A stretch of DNA of 51,737 nucleotides, taken from positions 1 through 51,737 of the forward strand of contig JBBDSV010000016.1 in NCBI GenBank assembly GCA_040904785.1, read 5' to 3'. Below, in pieces: positions 17,262-26,605 of the stretch. Each line of letters begins with the position of its first letter. The first letter of the stretch is position 1. Position numbers and translations under genes: made by a program. Under the pieces are notes generated by a model. It did not search any database. It had not been told where the DNA came from and saw only the letters and a program-made list of their open reading frames with translations. Source of the DNA: JBBDSV01 sp040904785 (lineage in GTDB: Bacteria; Actinomycetota; Nitriliruptoria; Nitriliruptorales; Nitriliruptoraceae).

Positions 17262-18518
17262 ATGACCGACGAGGCGACACCGGACACACCACGCAGCGCT
17301 GATACGGCCGATGCCGCGGCACCGACGGAGGAACTGAGCGGCCAGACGGCGGAATTCGATCGCCCCAATGTGTTGTTTCTCAGCGGTGCGCACTTCATCC
17401 ATGACTGCTATCCGGCGTTCCTCGGCGTTCTGCTGCCGCTGCTGATCCCCCGACTCGGGCTGTCATTCGCCGCCGCGGGCATCTTGGCGTCGAGCGTGCG
17501 GTGGACCACAAGTCTGCAGCCGGTGCTGGGCTACTGGGCCGACCGCACCGACACGCGCTACTGGGTCATCGCCGCACCTGCGGTCACGGCGACATGCATG
17601 AGCTTCGCCGGGCTTGCCCCGAGCGCGGCGGTGCTGTTGATCCTGCTGTTGACGACGGGACTGAGCCACGCCGCATTCCACCCGGCCGCCGGCGCACTCG
17701 TCACGCGCGTCGCTGGCGATCGCTGGGGAAAGGGAACGTCGTTCTTCATGACCGGCGGCGAGTTCGGCCGCGTCATCGGCCCGGTCACCATCGCCGCCGT
17801 GATCGGCGCGGTGGGGCTCGACGGTGCCTGGATCATCTTGATTCCCGGCGTGCTCGCATCGCTAGCGCTCTGGCGCCGCTTCCGCCACGCCGACATCCCG
17901 GTCCGATCGTCGGCACCGGCACGACTCCGTGACGCACTTCGCGCCGGACGCGGCGGGATGGCCATGCTCAGCGCATTCGTGTTCATGCGCTCATTCATGA
18001 ACGTGGGATTCATCATTTTCTATCCCACCTATGCGACGGGCCGCGGTTCCTCGCTGCTCCTGGCTGGACTCGCGCTGACGGCCTACGAATCGGGCGGCAC
18101 GCTTGGAGCATTCACCGGCGGCATTCTGTCGGACCGGTTCGGCCGGCCCCGAACGATGACGTTCGGTTTGCTCATCGCCGCGCCCGCGTTGGCCACAGCG
18201 GTCGCGCTCGGTCCCACACCGGTCGGGCTTGCCATCCTCGCGGTCGGCGGGCTGGGTCTGCTCAGCGCGACATCGGTCGAGCTCGTCATCATGCAACGGT
18301 TGATGCCCGACCATCGCAGCTCCGCCGTCGGATTCACGTATTTCATGAAGGCCGCTGGCGGCACCACGGCAACGGTGGCGATCGGCGCGATGGCCGATTC
18401 GATTGGTCTGCAGCAGGCGCTCTACATCGGCATTGCGATCGGGCTGGCGGCCCTGCCGTTCGTCATTTTTCTCAAGCGCGTCGACCGCACCGTCGACGCC
18501 GGTACCCGCGCCGCCTGA
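17262..18518 (+). CDS. MFS transporter, fosmidomycin-resistance (Fsr)-like
   Basis: 418-residue 12-helix major facilitator. The first ~33 residues are acidic and cytoplasmic. The run beginning FLSGAHFIHDCYPAF in helix 1, with PLLIPRLGLS after it, and the AAFHPAAGAL motif in helix 4 are typical of the Fsr-like subgroup. SDRFGRPR is the conserved loop of the second half. The ATG starts 4 nt after the PrpD-family stop, so the pair is almost certainly one operon, and the transporter may move the acid handled by that enzyme. It ends before a clear bidirectional terminator. Drug resistance is not implied; Fsr homologues often carry unknown metabolites. Confidence 0.83.
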   Translation: MTDEATPDTPRSADTADAAAPTEELSGQTAEFDRPNVLFLSGAHFIHDCYPAFLGVLLPLLIPRLGLSFAAAGILASSVRWTTSLQPVLGYWADRTDTRYWVIAAPAVTATCMSFAGLAPSAAVLLILLLTTGLSHAAFHPAAGALVTRVAGDRWGKGTSFFMTGGEFGRVIGPVTIAAVIGAVGLDGAWIILIPGVLASLALWRRFRHADIPVRSSAPARLRDALRAGRGGMAMLSAFVFMRSFMNVGFIIFYPTYATGRGSSLLLAGLALTAYESGGTLGAFTGGILSDRFGRPRTMTFGLLIAAPALATAVALGPTPVGLAILAVGGLGLLSATSVELVIMQRLMPDHRSSAVGFTYFMKAAGGTTATVAIGAMADSIGLQQALYIGIAIGLAALPFVIFLKRVDRTVDAGTRAA

Positions 18519-18540
18519 CCCGGCCTGCAGGCCCCAGGAC

Positions 18541-18576
18541 ACGCGAACGGCGCCGCCGCAGCAGCACCGTTCGCGT
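18541..18576. terminator. Bidirectional terminator between convergent genes
   Basis: Perfect 10-bp inverted repeat acgcgaacgg / ccgttcgcgt with a 16-nt loop, followed on the plus strand by ttcgtt. It sits in the 81-nt gap between the MFS stop (18518) and the ATPase stop (18600), where both transcripts must end. A 12-bp palindrome ggcctgcaggcc lies at 18522-18533. Confidence 0.6.
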
Positions 18577-18599
18577 TTCGTTGCCTCGTCAGGCGACGA

Positions 18600-19799
<1,200 letters not shown>

Positions 19800-19936
19800 T
19801 GAGCGCTCCCTATTCGCTACAGCACGGACGAGAACCGGGTGTTCCCGCACGGATGAGGTTGTCGGCCCGTTCGTCGTGGCGTGGTGTCATCACCAGCCCA
19901 ACGAGGGGCGTCGTACGCTAGTGGCCATGATCGCAA

Positions 19937-19953
19937 GATTCCACTGAGGAATC
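19937..19953. terminator. Weak hairpin between the CNNM operon and the MsmK-like gene
   Basis: Inverted repeat gattcc-actga-ggaatc in the 172-nt gap after the CNNM pair. A 6-bp stem without a T-run: possible terminator or operator for the ATPase gene; low confidence. I see no convincing -35/-10 pair in this gap. Confidence 0.3.
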
Positions 19954-19971
19954 GGCAGTGCGCGCCAGTCA

Positions 19972-21306
19972 TTATGCCGACACCGTTCGCCGCACTTCGA
20001 CCTCGTCGGCACGCCGCCCGGCGAGCGACCGCACCCGCAGTCGCCAATCGCCGATCGCAACCTCATCGCCGACCCGCACCAGACGACCGAGATGCTCGAC
20101 GATCGCCCCGGAGATCGTGTCGAAGTCGCCCTCGCCGAAGTCGAATCCGGTGACCCGCTCGAGCTCGTCGCGGCGCATCGTTCCGGGCACGACCCACGCG
20201 TCTTCGCCAGTGCGCCGCGCATGCTGCTCGGTGTCGAACTCGTCGTCGATGTCACCAACCAGTTCTTCGAAGATGTCCTCGAGTGTCACCATGCCCGCGG
20301 TTCCGCCGTGCTCGTCGATCACGATCGCCGCGTGGTGCCGCTCGTCGATCAGGTCGGACAGCAGATGCTCGAGGTCCCGTGCTTCGGGGACGGCGAAGAT
20401 CGGACGCAGGATGCCCGCGACCGTGTCCGCGTTCGGGTCGGGTTCCTTGATCAATGCGTCCTTGACGTTGACCAGGCCGACCACGTGATCAATCGTCTCC
20501 TCGTAGACGGGGAAACGGGTGTGCCCGGTTTCTGCCGCGAGCGCCCGTATCTCGGCCAGCGTCGCATCGGCGGGGACGGCTGCCAGATCGACACGTGGCG
20601 TCATCGCCGCGGCCGCATTCATCGACGCCAACCGCAATGCGGCATCCATGACCCGTGCGTCGTACGGCGAGATCTTTCCGAGCTGTCGCGACTCGGCGAG
20701 TGCGAGCGCGAGCTCGTCGGGCGTGTGCACCAGGTTTCGTTCATCGACCTGTTCGACCCGGCACAGGCGCAGCAGGGCCGACGAGGTGCCGTTGAGCAAC
20801 AGGATCAATGGCCGGAACGTGGTGATGAACAACCCGAACGCGCGCGCGAGTCGCAGCGCGACGATCTCGGCCTTGACGAGCGCGAGGTTCTTCGGCGCCA
20901 TTTCTCCGACGACCATGTGCAGGAAGACGACCAGTCCGATCGCGAACACAAATGCGACGATCGGCACCGCCCCAGCCGGCAGCGGGGTCAGGCCGAGCCA
21001 GTCGGCGAACAATGCGGCAACCGCAGGTTCGGCAACCGCACCGAGCCCCAACGAACACATCGTTATGCCCAATTGCGCGCCCGTGAACGTGATCGGCAGC
21101 TCCCGGAGCGCGCGCAGTGCGATCACGGCACGCGGATCGCCCTCGGCAGCCAGAATTTCGACCTTGCTGCGCCGTGCCGCGAGCAGTGCGATCTCGGCGG
21201 CAACGAAGGCCCCGTTGGCGAAGAGCAGCGCAATGCCGATGAACACCGCAGTGAAACTGAACGTTCCATGTGCGGCGTCGGCAGCGGTGACCGCGAGGAG
21301 TGTCAT
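19972..21306 (-). CDS. CNNM/CBS/CorC-HlyC domain membrane protein (copy 2)
   Basis: 444-residue protein of the DUF21-CBS-CorC_HlyC family, linked to Mg/Co ion homeostasis in characterised members. The N-terminal DUF21 domain has four membrane segments (residues ~10-170: FANGAFVAAEIALLAARRSKVE, ITFTGAQLGITMCSL, VVGEMAPKNLAL). Two CBS motifs follow (MTPRVDLAAVP... and the EHGGTAGMVTLEDIFEELVG box), then the CorC_HlyC C-terminal domain to the end. The ATG overlaps the stop of the upstream paralogue by 4 nt (ATGA), so translation is coupled. The old label hemolysin is misleading. Confidence 0.9.
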   Translation of the reverse strand: MTLLAVTAADAAHGTFSFTAVFIGIALLFANGAFVAAEIALLAARRSKVEILAAEGDPRAVIALRALRELPITFTGAQLGITMCSLGLGAVAEPAVAALFADWLGLTPLPAGAVPIVAFVFAIGLVVFLHMVVGEMAPKNLALVKAEIVALRLARAFGLFITTFRPLILLLNGTSSALLRLCRVEQVDERNLVHTPDELALALAESRQLGKISPYDARVMDAALRLASMNAAAAMTPRVDLAAVPADATLAEIRALAAETGHTRFPVYEETIDHVVGLVNVKDALIKEPDPNADTVAGILRPIFAVPEARDLEHLLSDLIDERHHAAIVIDEHGGTAGMVTLEDIFEELVGDIDDEFDTEQHARRTGEDAWVVPGTMRRDELERVTGFDFGEGDFDTISGAIVEHLGRLVRVGDEVAIGDWRLRVRSLAGRRADEVEVRRTVSA

Positions 21307-22619
21307 GCCGGCACCTCGGCGGTGCGCGTGACGAGGACCTCGACGATGCGGACCCCCTCGACCGTGCGTACTTCGAAACGCCAAGGCAGCAGCGTGACAC
21401 GTTCGCCCGGTTCGGGGATGCGACCGAGTTCCTGCAACAGGAACCCCGCAATCGTCTCGTACTCACCCTCCGGAAACGTCACGTCGAGCAGATCGGCGAG
21501 TTCGTGAACCGGCGCACTGCCCCGCACGGCGTACGAGCGCGGCCCGACGCGCCGGATGCTGTCGTCGTCCTCGTCGTACTCGTCGACGACGTCGCCGACG
21601 AGGACCTCGAGGATGTCCTCCATCGTCGCCATGCCGGCGGTGCCGCCGAACTCGTCAACAACGAGGGCGAAGGTGCGGTGCTGGCGACGCATGTCGGTCA
21701 GCACCCGGCGCAGGGGCTGTGACTCGGGTACGACAAGCATGGGGGTGGCGGACTCGGTCACCGGCGTGGCCGCGTGGTCGGTCTCGGGCACGCGCAACAG
21801 ATCCTTGACGTGCGCGCTGCCCCGCGTGTCATCTTCCGATTCACCGCTGATCGGGAATCGACTGTGGCCGGTCGCGGCCGCCGCGTCACGGAGGTCAGCC
21901 AGGGTCGAGTCGGCCTCGAGCCAGACGATGTCTGGCCGGGGAACCATCACCGACGAGACCCGCAATTCGCCGAGTTCCATCGCACGGCGCATCAGTTGCG
22001 CCTGCTCGTCGCTGAGGCTGCCCTCCTGCCCGGAGGCGAGAATGATGCGTGCGAGTTCGTCGGGCGAGTGCCCGCCCTCGAGTTCGTGGATGACGTCGAT
22101 GCGGAACGCGCGCTCGGCGAGTGTGTCGGCGGCGTTGTGGAACACGCGGATGACCGGGGACAGTGCACGGCCGAAGGCGAAATTGAAGGGCGACGCCCAC
22201 TTCGCGACGGTCAAGGGCACCGAGATCGCGAGGTTCTTGGGGAACACCTCGCCGAGGATCATCTGCGTCACCGTGGACAGCAGGAAGGCCAGTGTGAGCG
22301 ACAGCCCCAGCGACGCGGATTCGGGCAAGCCGACAAAGGCCAGCAGCGGCCGAATCAGGGTGCCACCGACGGCCTCCTCGGCGAGGTATCCCACGAGCAG
22401 CGACGTCGCGGTGATCCCGAACTGCGCCGTCGACAGAGCAAACGACACCTGCGACAGTTCACGGGCAACGATGCGTGCGCGACGGTCGCCCTGCTCGGCG
22501 AGTTCGTCGATCAATGGCCGACGCACGGAAAGCATCGCGAATTCCGCAGCGACGAACATGCCGTTCGCGGCGATCAACAGCGCGACGAGGCCGAGCCCCC
22601 ACCACCCGCTCATCGGCAC
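21303..22619 (-). CDS. CNNM/CBS/CorC-HlyC domain membrane protein (copy 1)
   Basis: 438-residue first member of a tandem pair with the same architecture as its downstream neighbour: DUF21 membrane domain (AANGMFVAAEFAMLSVRRPLID, VSFALSTAQFGITATSL, ILGEVFPKNLAIS), a CBS pair (VMVPRPDIVWLEA... and DEFGGTAGMATMEDILEVLVGD) and an acidic linker (DEYDEDDDS) before the CorC_HlyC domain. GTG at complement 22617-22619 or ATG at 22611-22613 could start it; neither has a strong ribosome site. Divergent from the DHDPS-like gene across 273 nt. Such tandem pairs are common in Actinobacteria and may form heterodimers; that is inference. Confidence 0.9.
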   Translation of the reverse strand: MPMSGWWGLGLVALLIAANGMFVAAEFAMLSVRRPLIDELAEQGDRRARIVARELSQVSFALSTAQFGITATSLLVGYLAEEAVGGTLIRPLLAFVGLPESASLGLSLTLAFLLSTVTQMILGEVFPKNLAISVPLTVAKWASPFNFAFGRALSPVIRVFHNAADTLAERAFRIDVIHELEGGHSPDELARIILASGQEGSLSDEQAQLMRRAMELGELRVSSVMVPRPDIVWLEADSTLADLRDAAAATGHSRFPISGESEDDTRGSAHVKDLLRVPETDHAATPVTESATPMLVVPESQPLRRVLTDMRRQHRTFALVVDEFGGTAGMATMEDILEVLVGDVVDEYDEDDDSIRRVGPRSYAVRGSAPVHELADLLDVTFPEGEYETIAGFLLQELGRIPEPGERVTLLPWRFEVRTVEGVRIVEVLVTRTAEVPA

Positions 22620-22892
22620 GGCCGCTGGGGAAACGGCGTTGCCGGTACACGGCGAGCGTCGACCCGCCGTTCGATCGGCGGAACGTCAGCCGGGCATAAG
22701 CTCGGCTCGTCCACTCGTCACCACACCTCTGCCACGGAAACGGGCGTGTCGTCACATAATCGGGGCCGAACTGTAGCGGACCTGCGGATCGCGCGGAAAG
22801 TCCCTTGAGCACGTGCATGGGCCGTGGGGCGGCCTGTGGGCGCCGCATCGCTCGACTAGATTCGGCCTTACGACGACCGGAGCAACGACATC

Positions 22893-23798
22893 GTGGCAAC
22901 TTCCGCAACTGCGCGCCGACCCGGCCTCGAAGCAGGCGTCTGGGGCATCCTTCCGACACCCTTCGTGGGTCCGCAACTCGACGTCGACGAGGCGTCGGTC
23001 GCCCGAATCGTGGATAACTACGCCGCAGTCGGGCTCAACGGGCTCGTCGCACTCGGGGTGCTCGGCGAAGCAGCGCAGCTGAGCCTCGCCGAACGTCGGA
23101 CGGTCGCATCGACGGTTCGCGACGTCGGTACCGGCTTGCCGATCGTCATCGGTCTCGCGAACCGGTCGACGCGCCCGGCCGTCGAAGAGGCGCTCGTCGC
23201 ACGCGAAGCCGTCGGTGATGATCTCGTTGCCGTCATGGCGCAGGTGAACACACCCAACCCCGACCGACTCCTCGAGCATCTCGCGGCGATCCACGACGCG
23301 ACCGGCGTCGGCATCGTGCTGCAGGACTACCCGAACATCTCGGGTGTGGTAATCGGAATCGATGCATTGACGACCACCGTGCAACAGTGCGACGCCATCG
23401 TTGCCGTCAAGGCCGAGGCGGCGCCGACGACGCCGACGATCGCGCATCTGGCAGCACACACGGACGTCCCCGTTTTCGGCGGGCTCGGTGGCGTCGGATT
23501 GCTCGACGAGCTTGCGGCAGGTGCCGCCGGAGCGATGACCGGATTTTCACGTCCCGAAGCGCTGGTGGACACGGTCGGCGCCTTCCACCGGGATGGTTTC
23601 GACGCGGCGCACGCAGCGTTCACGCCGTGGCTGCCGTTGGCAAACTTCGAGGCGCAGGCGCAGATCGGCCTGTCGATCCGCAAGGAACTCGTCCGCCGGC
23701 GCGGCTGGATGGACGATGCGTCGGTCCGTCCCCCGGTTGCGCCGTTTCCCGCGGCGCTGGCACCGATCGCCGATCAGCACCTGGCGCGGCTGCCGTAG
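22893..23798 (+). CDS. DHDPS/NAL-superfamily aldolase or lyase, not a true DapA
   Basis: 301-residue TIM-barrel class I aldolase family member. The Schiff-base lysine is in AVKAEAAPT, and the catalytic-tyrosine segment reads QDYPNISG instead of the DapA YNVPxRTG. The pyruvate-binding motif GTTGE is GVLGE, so the Thr-Thr pair used by dihydrodipicolinate synthase is missing; lysine synthesis is therefore unlikely. The pattern matches a broad subgroup annotated only as DHDPS family, probably acting on a 2-keto acid or sugar acid. The GTG has ggag about 10 nt upstream; TAGATT at 22857-22862 is a possible -10 element but I see no good -35. Confidence 0.83.
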   Translation: MATSATARRPGLEAGVWGILPTPFVGPQLDVDEASVARIVDNYAAVGLNGLVALGVLGEAAQLSLAERRTVASTVRDVGTGLPIVIGLANRSTRPAVEEALVAREAVGDDLVAVMAQVNTPNPDRLLEHLAAIHDATGVGIVLQDYPNISGVVIGIDALTTTVQQCDAIVAVKAEAAPTTPTIAHLAAHTDVPVFGGLGGVGLLDELAAGAAGAMTGFSRPEALVDTVGAFHRDGFDAAHAAFTPWLPLANFEAQAQIGLSIRKELVRRRGWMDDASVRPPVAPFPAALAPIADQHLARLP

Positions 23799-23823
23799 GT
23801 CGCCGAGATAGTGCCGTCGGGGT

Positions 23824-23839
23824 GTGGAATGGATTCCAC
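23824..23839. terminator. Inverted repeat between convergent DHDPS-like and RDD genes
   Basis: gtggaat-gg-attccac, perfect 7-bp arms with a 2-nt centre, in the 71-nt convergent gap. It could be a bidirectional terminator (short loop, no clear T-run) or a protein-binding site. Confidence 0.4.
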
Positions 23840-23869
23840 GACAGTTCCAGCACCGTCATCCCGCTGCGG

Positions 23870-24361
23870 TCACTCGGCGCCGACGATGTCGGCGTCGAGC
23901 ACCGGGTCGGTGCCGACCACTTGAGTCGAACCGAGAAGGTCGTGCATGCCGCGCCCGTGCTCTTCAGCCAGCGCGTAGCCGTACACGGGCAGCGACGCGA
24001 CCCATCCGGCCCCGGGAACCATGAACAGGAACAGCGGGATCACCCGCAGCCCAGAGGATCGCCACCTGCTGTGCGTGGGTTCGAGGCGCCGCACCTCGAT
24101 GCGTGTGAGCATTTTCCCCAGCGTCCGGCCCGTCAGCGCCGTCGTGACGAACTCGTAGAGGATGTAGGCGAACACGGTGACCGAGGTCGCCAGTAGCAGA
24201 GCGACGTCGTCGCCTCCCGGCACCTCGGTCCATGCACGATTGACGATCGGCAGCGTCAGCAACCCCAGCGTCCCGAACAAGCCGACGTCGAACAATCGTG
24301 CGACGAGCCGCCGCCCGATCAGCTTCGATTTCGGCGTAACACCGCCCGGCAACACGCGCAT
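23870..24361 (-). CDS. RDD family membrane protein
   Basis: 163-residue small membrane protein with the RDD signature (GRRLVARLFDVGLF near residue 16; the R-D pair is in helix 1), about three membrane segments, and the characteristic GRTLGKMLTRIEVRR block around residue 78. Function in the family is poorly known; some members affect salt or Na+/H+ tolerance. ATG at complement 24359-24361 is chosen because gaggt is 7 nt upstream and the RDD motif then falls at the usual distance; an ATG at 24400 would add 13 odd residues. It begins 35 nt after the 457-residue extracytoplasmic protein and is probably the last gene of that operon. Confidence 0.82.
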   Translation of the reverse strand: MRVLPGGVTPKSKLIGRRLVARLFDVGLFGTLGLLTLPIVNRAWTEVPGGDDVALLLATSVTVFAYILYEFVTTALTGRTLGKMLTRIEVRRLEPTHSRWRSSGLRVIPLFLFMVPGAGWVASLPVYGYALAEEHGRGMHDLLGSTQVVGTDPVLDADIVGAE

Positions 24362-24396
24362 GCTCGCACCTCGTGTCCTCGTCCGCGTAGATGATC

Positions 24397-25770
24397 TCAC
24401 GCGTCGTCCTGCAGCGCACGGCGACGAGTGATCGTCACGCCCGCGAACACGAGCAGGGGCAGCAACGCGGGCAGGTACAGCAGCGCGCGGCTCGGGACAG
24501 CAACGCTGCGGATCTCGCGTACGCCGAGACGCTCGCCGGTCTGTGGATCCTGCAGACTCACCGTCGCTGTTGACGGCTGTTCCAGGCGGACGCGAATCGC
24601 CTCGAAGTCGGGCTCAACGCCTCCGCCGTGTTGTGCGGGGTCGAACTGCTCGATGACGTAGCCGAACTGGCGATTGGGAATCTGGGTGACGCGGTAGGGC
24701 TGCGCTTCGAGGATGTCCGGCAGCGACGCGGGACCATCGACGTGCAGGCGTGTCGTGTCGACGCCGTCGTCACCTTCGTCGGCGACCGGTATCCAGATGC
24801 GCTGAGCATCGTTGGCGATCTCGACCGTCTGCGGTGCGAACACCCTGCCGAAGTTGCCGGCGGTGTACTGCTCGGCACGCCGCGGCTGCAGATAGATCTC
24901 GGTGCCTGCGGTGACGTAAACCACGTGATTGGGGTTGAGCGAGCGCAGTGGTTGCGTCCAGCGTTCAGCGAGGATGACGTCGTAGCCGTAGTCGGTGTCG
25001 AGCGGCGCGAACGCGACGAGTTCGCGTTCACTGCCGGGGATGAGCTGGCCGTCGGCATCGCGCAGGCGAATCGTGTACGCGCCTGGATCGAGGGTGAGCA
25101 CCAGCCCGTCCTCGGGCTCGCGGGCAAAGGCGTTGTAGGGCTCCGGGGCCTCGGTGTCGGGTTCCTCCGGTGGATCTGGGAGCGGATCGACACCTTCTGC
25201 GGCGAGACCGAGCCACTCGTCGACCGCGGACTCATACTGGCCTTGGGCGATCTGGTGCTCGCGGGCCGCATCGGCGTACGCGCGGCCTTCCTCGACATAG
25301 CGGTCGTAGCGCGCGACCGCATCATCGCCGTGGAAGAACTCGGCGTCCGACGCAGTGACCCCGTCCTCGTACCAGATGGTGAACGTGTCGGGTTCGATTG
25401 CCTCGACGGTGCCGTCGGGGTGAATCAGTTCGAGCGTCGCGTCAGCCACCGGCTCGTTGCGCTGCCGCAGGTCTGGCCGGTATTCGCGGGTCACCGGCCA
25501 GAAGCTGACCTCGCTGTAGCGCGGATTGAGGACGAACGGTGTGTCGGCGAGCACCCGGATCGTGTCGACCTGCTGCGGATACGCGACGTGCCGGTAGTCG
25601 GTGCCCGATGTGACCAGCGGATAGAAGATCAGCTGTTCTTCGGCCGCATCCGGGTCGTAGCGGGTCGCGATCGACTCCCAGCTGTACACGGTCGCGGTGA
25701 CGATCACGAGCAGCAGCGCGATCATCGGCCACAGGTTGCGTCGGATGAATTCGAGCGCGTCAGTCTTCAT
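24397..25770 (-). CDS. Unrecognised two-ended membrane-anchored extracytoplasmic protein, partner of the ABC-2 exporter
   Basis: 457 residues. One membrane helix near the N-terminus (residues ~12-32, LWPMIALLLVIVTATVYSW) and one at the C-terminus (~425-447) bracket a ~390-residue hydrophilic region that should face outside. That region is acidic, rich in Asp/Glu/Pro/Tyr, with a Pro-Glu linker (DPLPDPPEEPDTEAPEP) and beta-rich segments on either side (LVLTLDPGAYTIRLRD, VVYVTAGTEIYLQP). I recognise no catalytic motif. Topology resembles GldG-like partners of ABC-2 systems, but I see no sequence match. It overlaps the upstream permease gene by 11 nt, so stoichiometric production with the exporter is likely. 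Could be an assembly factor, substrate receptor or cell-surface polymer binder. Confidence 0.75.
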   Translation of the reverse strand: MKTDALEFIRRNLWPMIALLLVIVTATVYSWESIATRYDPDAAEEQLIFYPLVTSGTDYRHVAYPQQVDTIRVLADTPFVLNPRYSEVSFWPVTREYRPDLRQRNEPVADATLELIHPDGTVEAIEPDTFTIWYEDGVTASDAEFFHGDDAVARYDRYVEEGRAYADAAREHQIAQGQYESAVDEWLGLAAEGVDPLPDPPEEPDTEAPEPYNAFAREPEDGLVLTLDPGAYTIRLRDADGQLIPGSERELVAFAPLDTDYGYDVILAERWTQPLRSLNPNHVVYVTAGTEIYLQPRRAEQYTAGNFGRVFAPQTVEIANDAQRIWIPVADEGDDGVDTTRLHVDGPASLPDILEAQPYRVTQIPNRQFGYVIEQFDPAQHGGGVEPDFEAIRVRLEQPSTATVSLQDPQTGERLGVREIRSVAVPSRALLYLPALLPLLVFAGVTITRRRALQDDA

Positions 25771-26605
25771 GGCGTCGGACCCCTCGTTTGCGGAGCGCGA
25801 CCGTCGCGCCGGCGAGCGCAAGAGCCGCGAACACGAGCGACCGCACCGCGGTCGCGAACGCGGCACCGGTCGCGCCGATCGTCAATTGTTCCATGACTCG
25901 TTCGAGGTGGGAGAACGGCGAGATCCAGTCGATCAACGCGGCGATCCGCGTCAACGAATCCCGAACCGGAATGATCGGGCTCGACGGGTTCTCGATAGGC
26001 ATCAGTCCGATGAAGGTCGCGGCGATCCCGACGCCGACGAGCACGGCGATCGCGACGACGAGCAAGATGATGGCCGAACGCACGCTTGGAGCCAGAGATG
26101 ACAGCAACAGGCCAAGCGCAATCACCGCGGCGGCAGGCACGATGGATGCTGCCAGCGTGCCCAGCAGCGTCGCCGTCATGGCGAACCCGGTGAACAGACT
26201 CAGCGCCGCGATGCCGGCGAGAAGGATCGGCAGCGCAACGATGTAGACGCCGAGCTGACCGAGGAGCTTGCCCCCGAGGTAGGACGCCTCGTCGATCGGT
26301 CCGTAGAACAACACCTCGAGCGTGCCGCGTTGCCGGTCGCGGGCGACCGAGATCACCGCCGCGACGGACAGCAGGAACGCGAGCAGCAGTACCGCGGTGA
26401 GGACCGGGACCTGGAACGGGTTGACTGAGACAAGCACGTTCGTGCGGCGCAGGTTCTCGAGATCGTTGCCGAGGAACCAGGCCATGCCGAACATGGTTGC
26501 GGCGATCGCCAGATACCAGGCGACGCCGCGCAACAACTGCTCGAACTCGCGACGAGCGATCACACGCACGGCGGACTGACGGAGGACGCGGGTCGACTCA
26601 ACCAC
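25760..26605 (-). CDS. ABC-2 type transporter permease
   Basis: 281-residue integral membrane protein with six predicted helices, the first preceded by an amphipathic N-terminal stretch (RVIARREFEQLLRG) typical of NatB/YhaP-like ABC-2 permeases. The cytoplasmic coupling motif ARDRQRGTLEVLFYGPID, around residues 88-105, and GGKLLGQL after it are family hallmarks. The GTG start lies inside the end of the ATPase gene (8-nt overlap), and its own end overlaps the next gene by 11 nt. Together with the ATPase it should form an exporter or an envelope-remodelling pump; the cargo is unknown. Confidence 0.85.
   Translation of the reverse strand: MVESTRVLRQSAVRVIARREFEQLLRGVAWYLAIAATMFGMAWFLGNDLENLRRTNVLVSVNPFQVPVLTAVLLLAFLLSVAAVISVARDRQRGTLEVLFYGPIDEASYLGGKLLGQLGVYIVALPILLAGIAALSLFTGFAMTATLLGTLAASIVPAAAVIALGLLLSSLAPSVRSAIILLVVAIAVLVGVGIAATFIGLMPIENPSSPIIPVRDSLTRIAALIDWISPFSHLERVMEQLTIGATGAAFATAVRSLVFAALALAGATVALRKRGVRRHED

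Noticed and set aside
22893..23798. DapA (dihydrodipicolinate synthase)
   Set aside because: The Thr-Thr pair of the GTTGE motif and the YNVP motif are not conserved; only the superfamily is supported.
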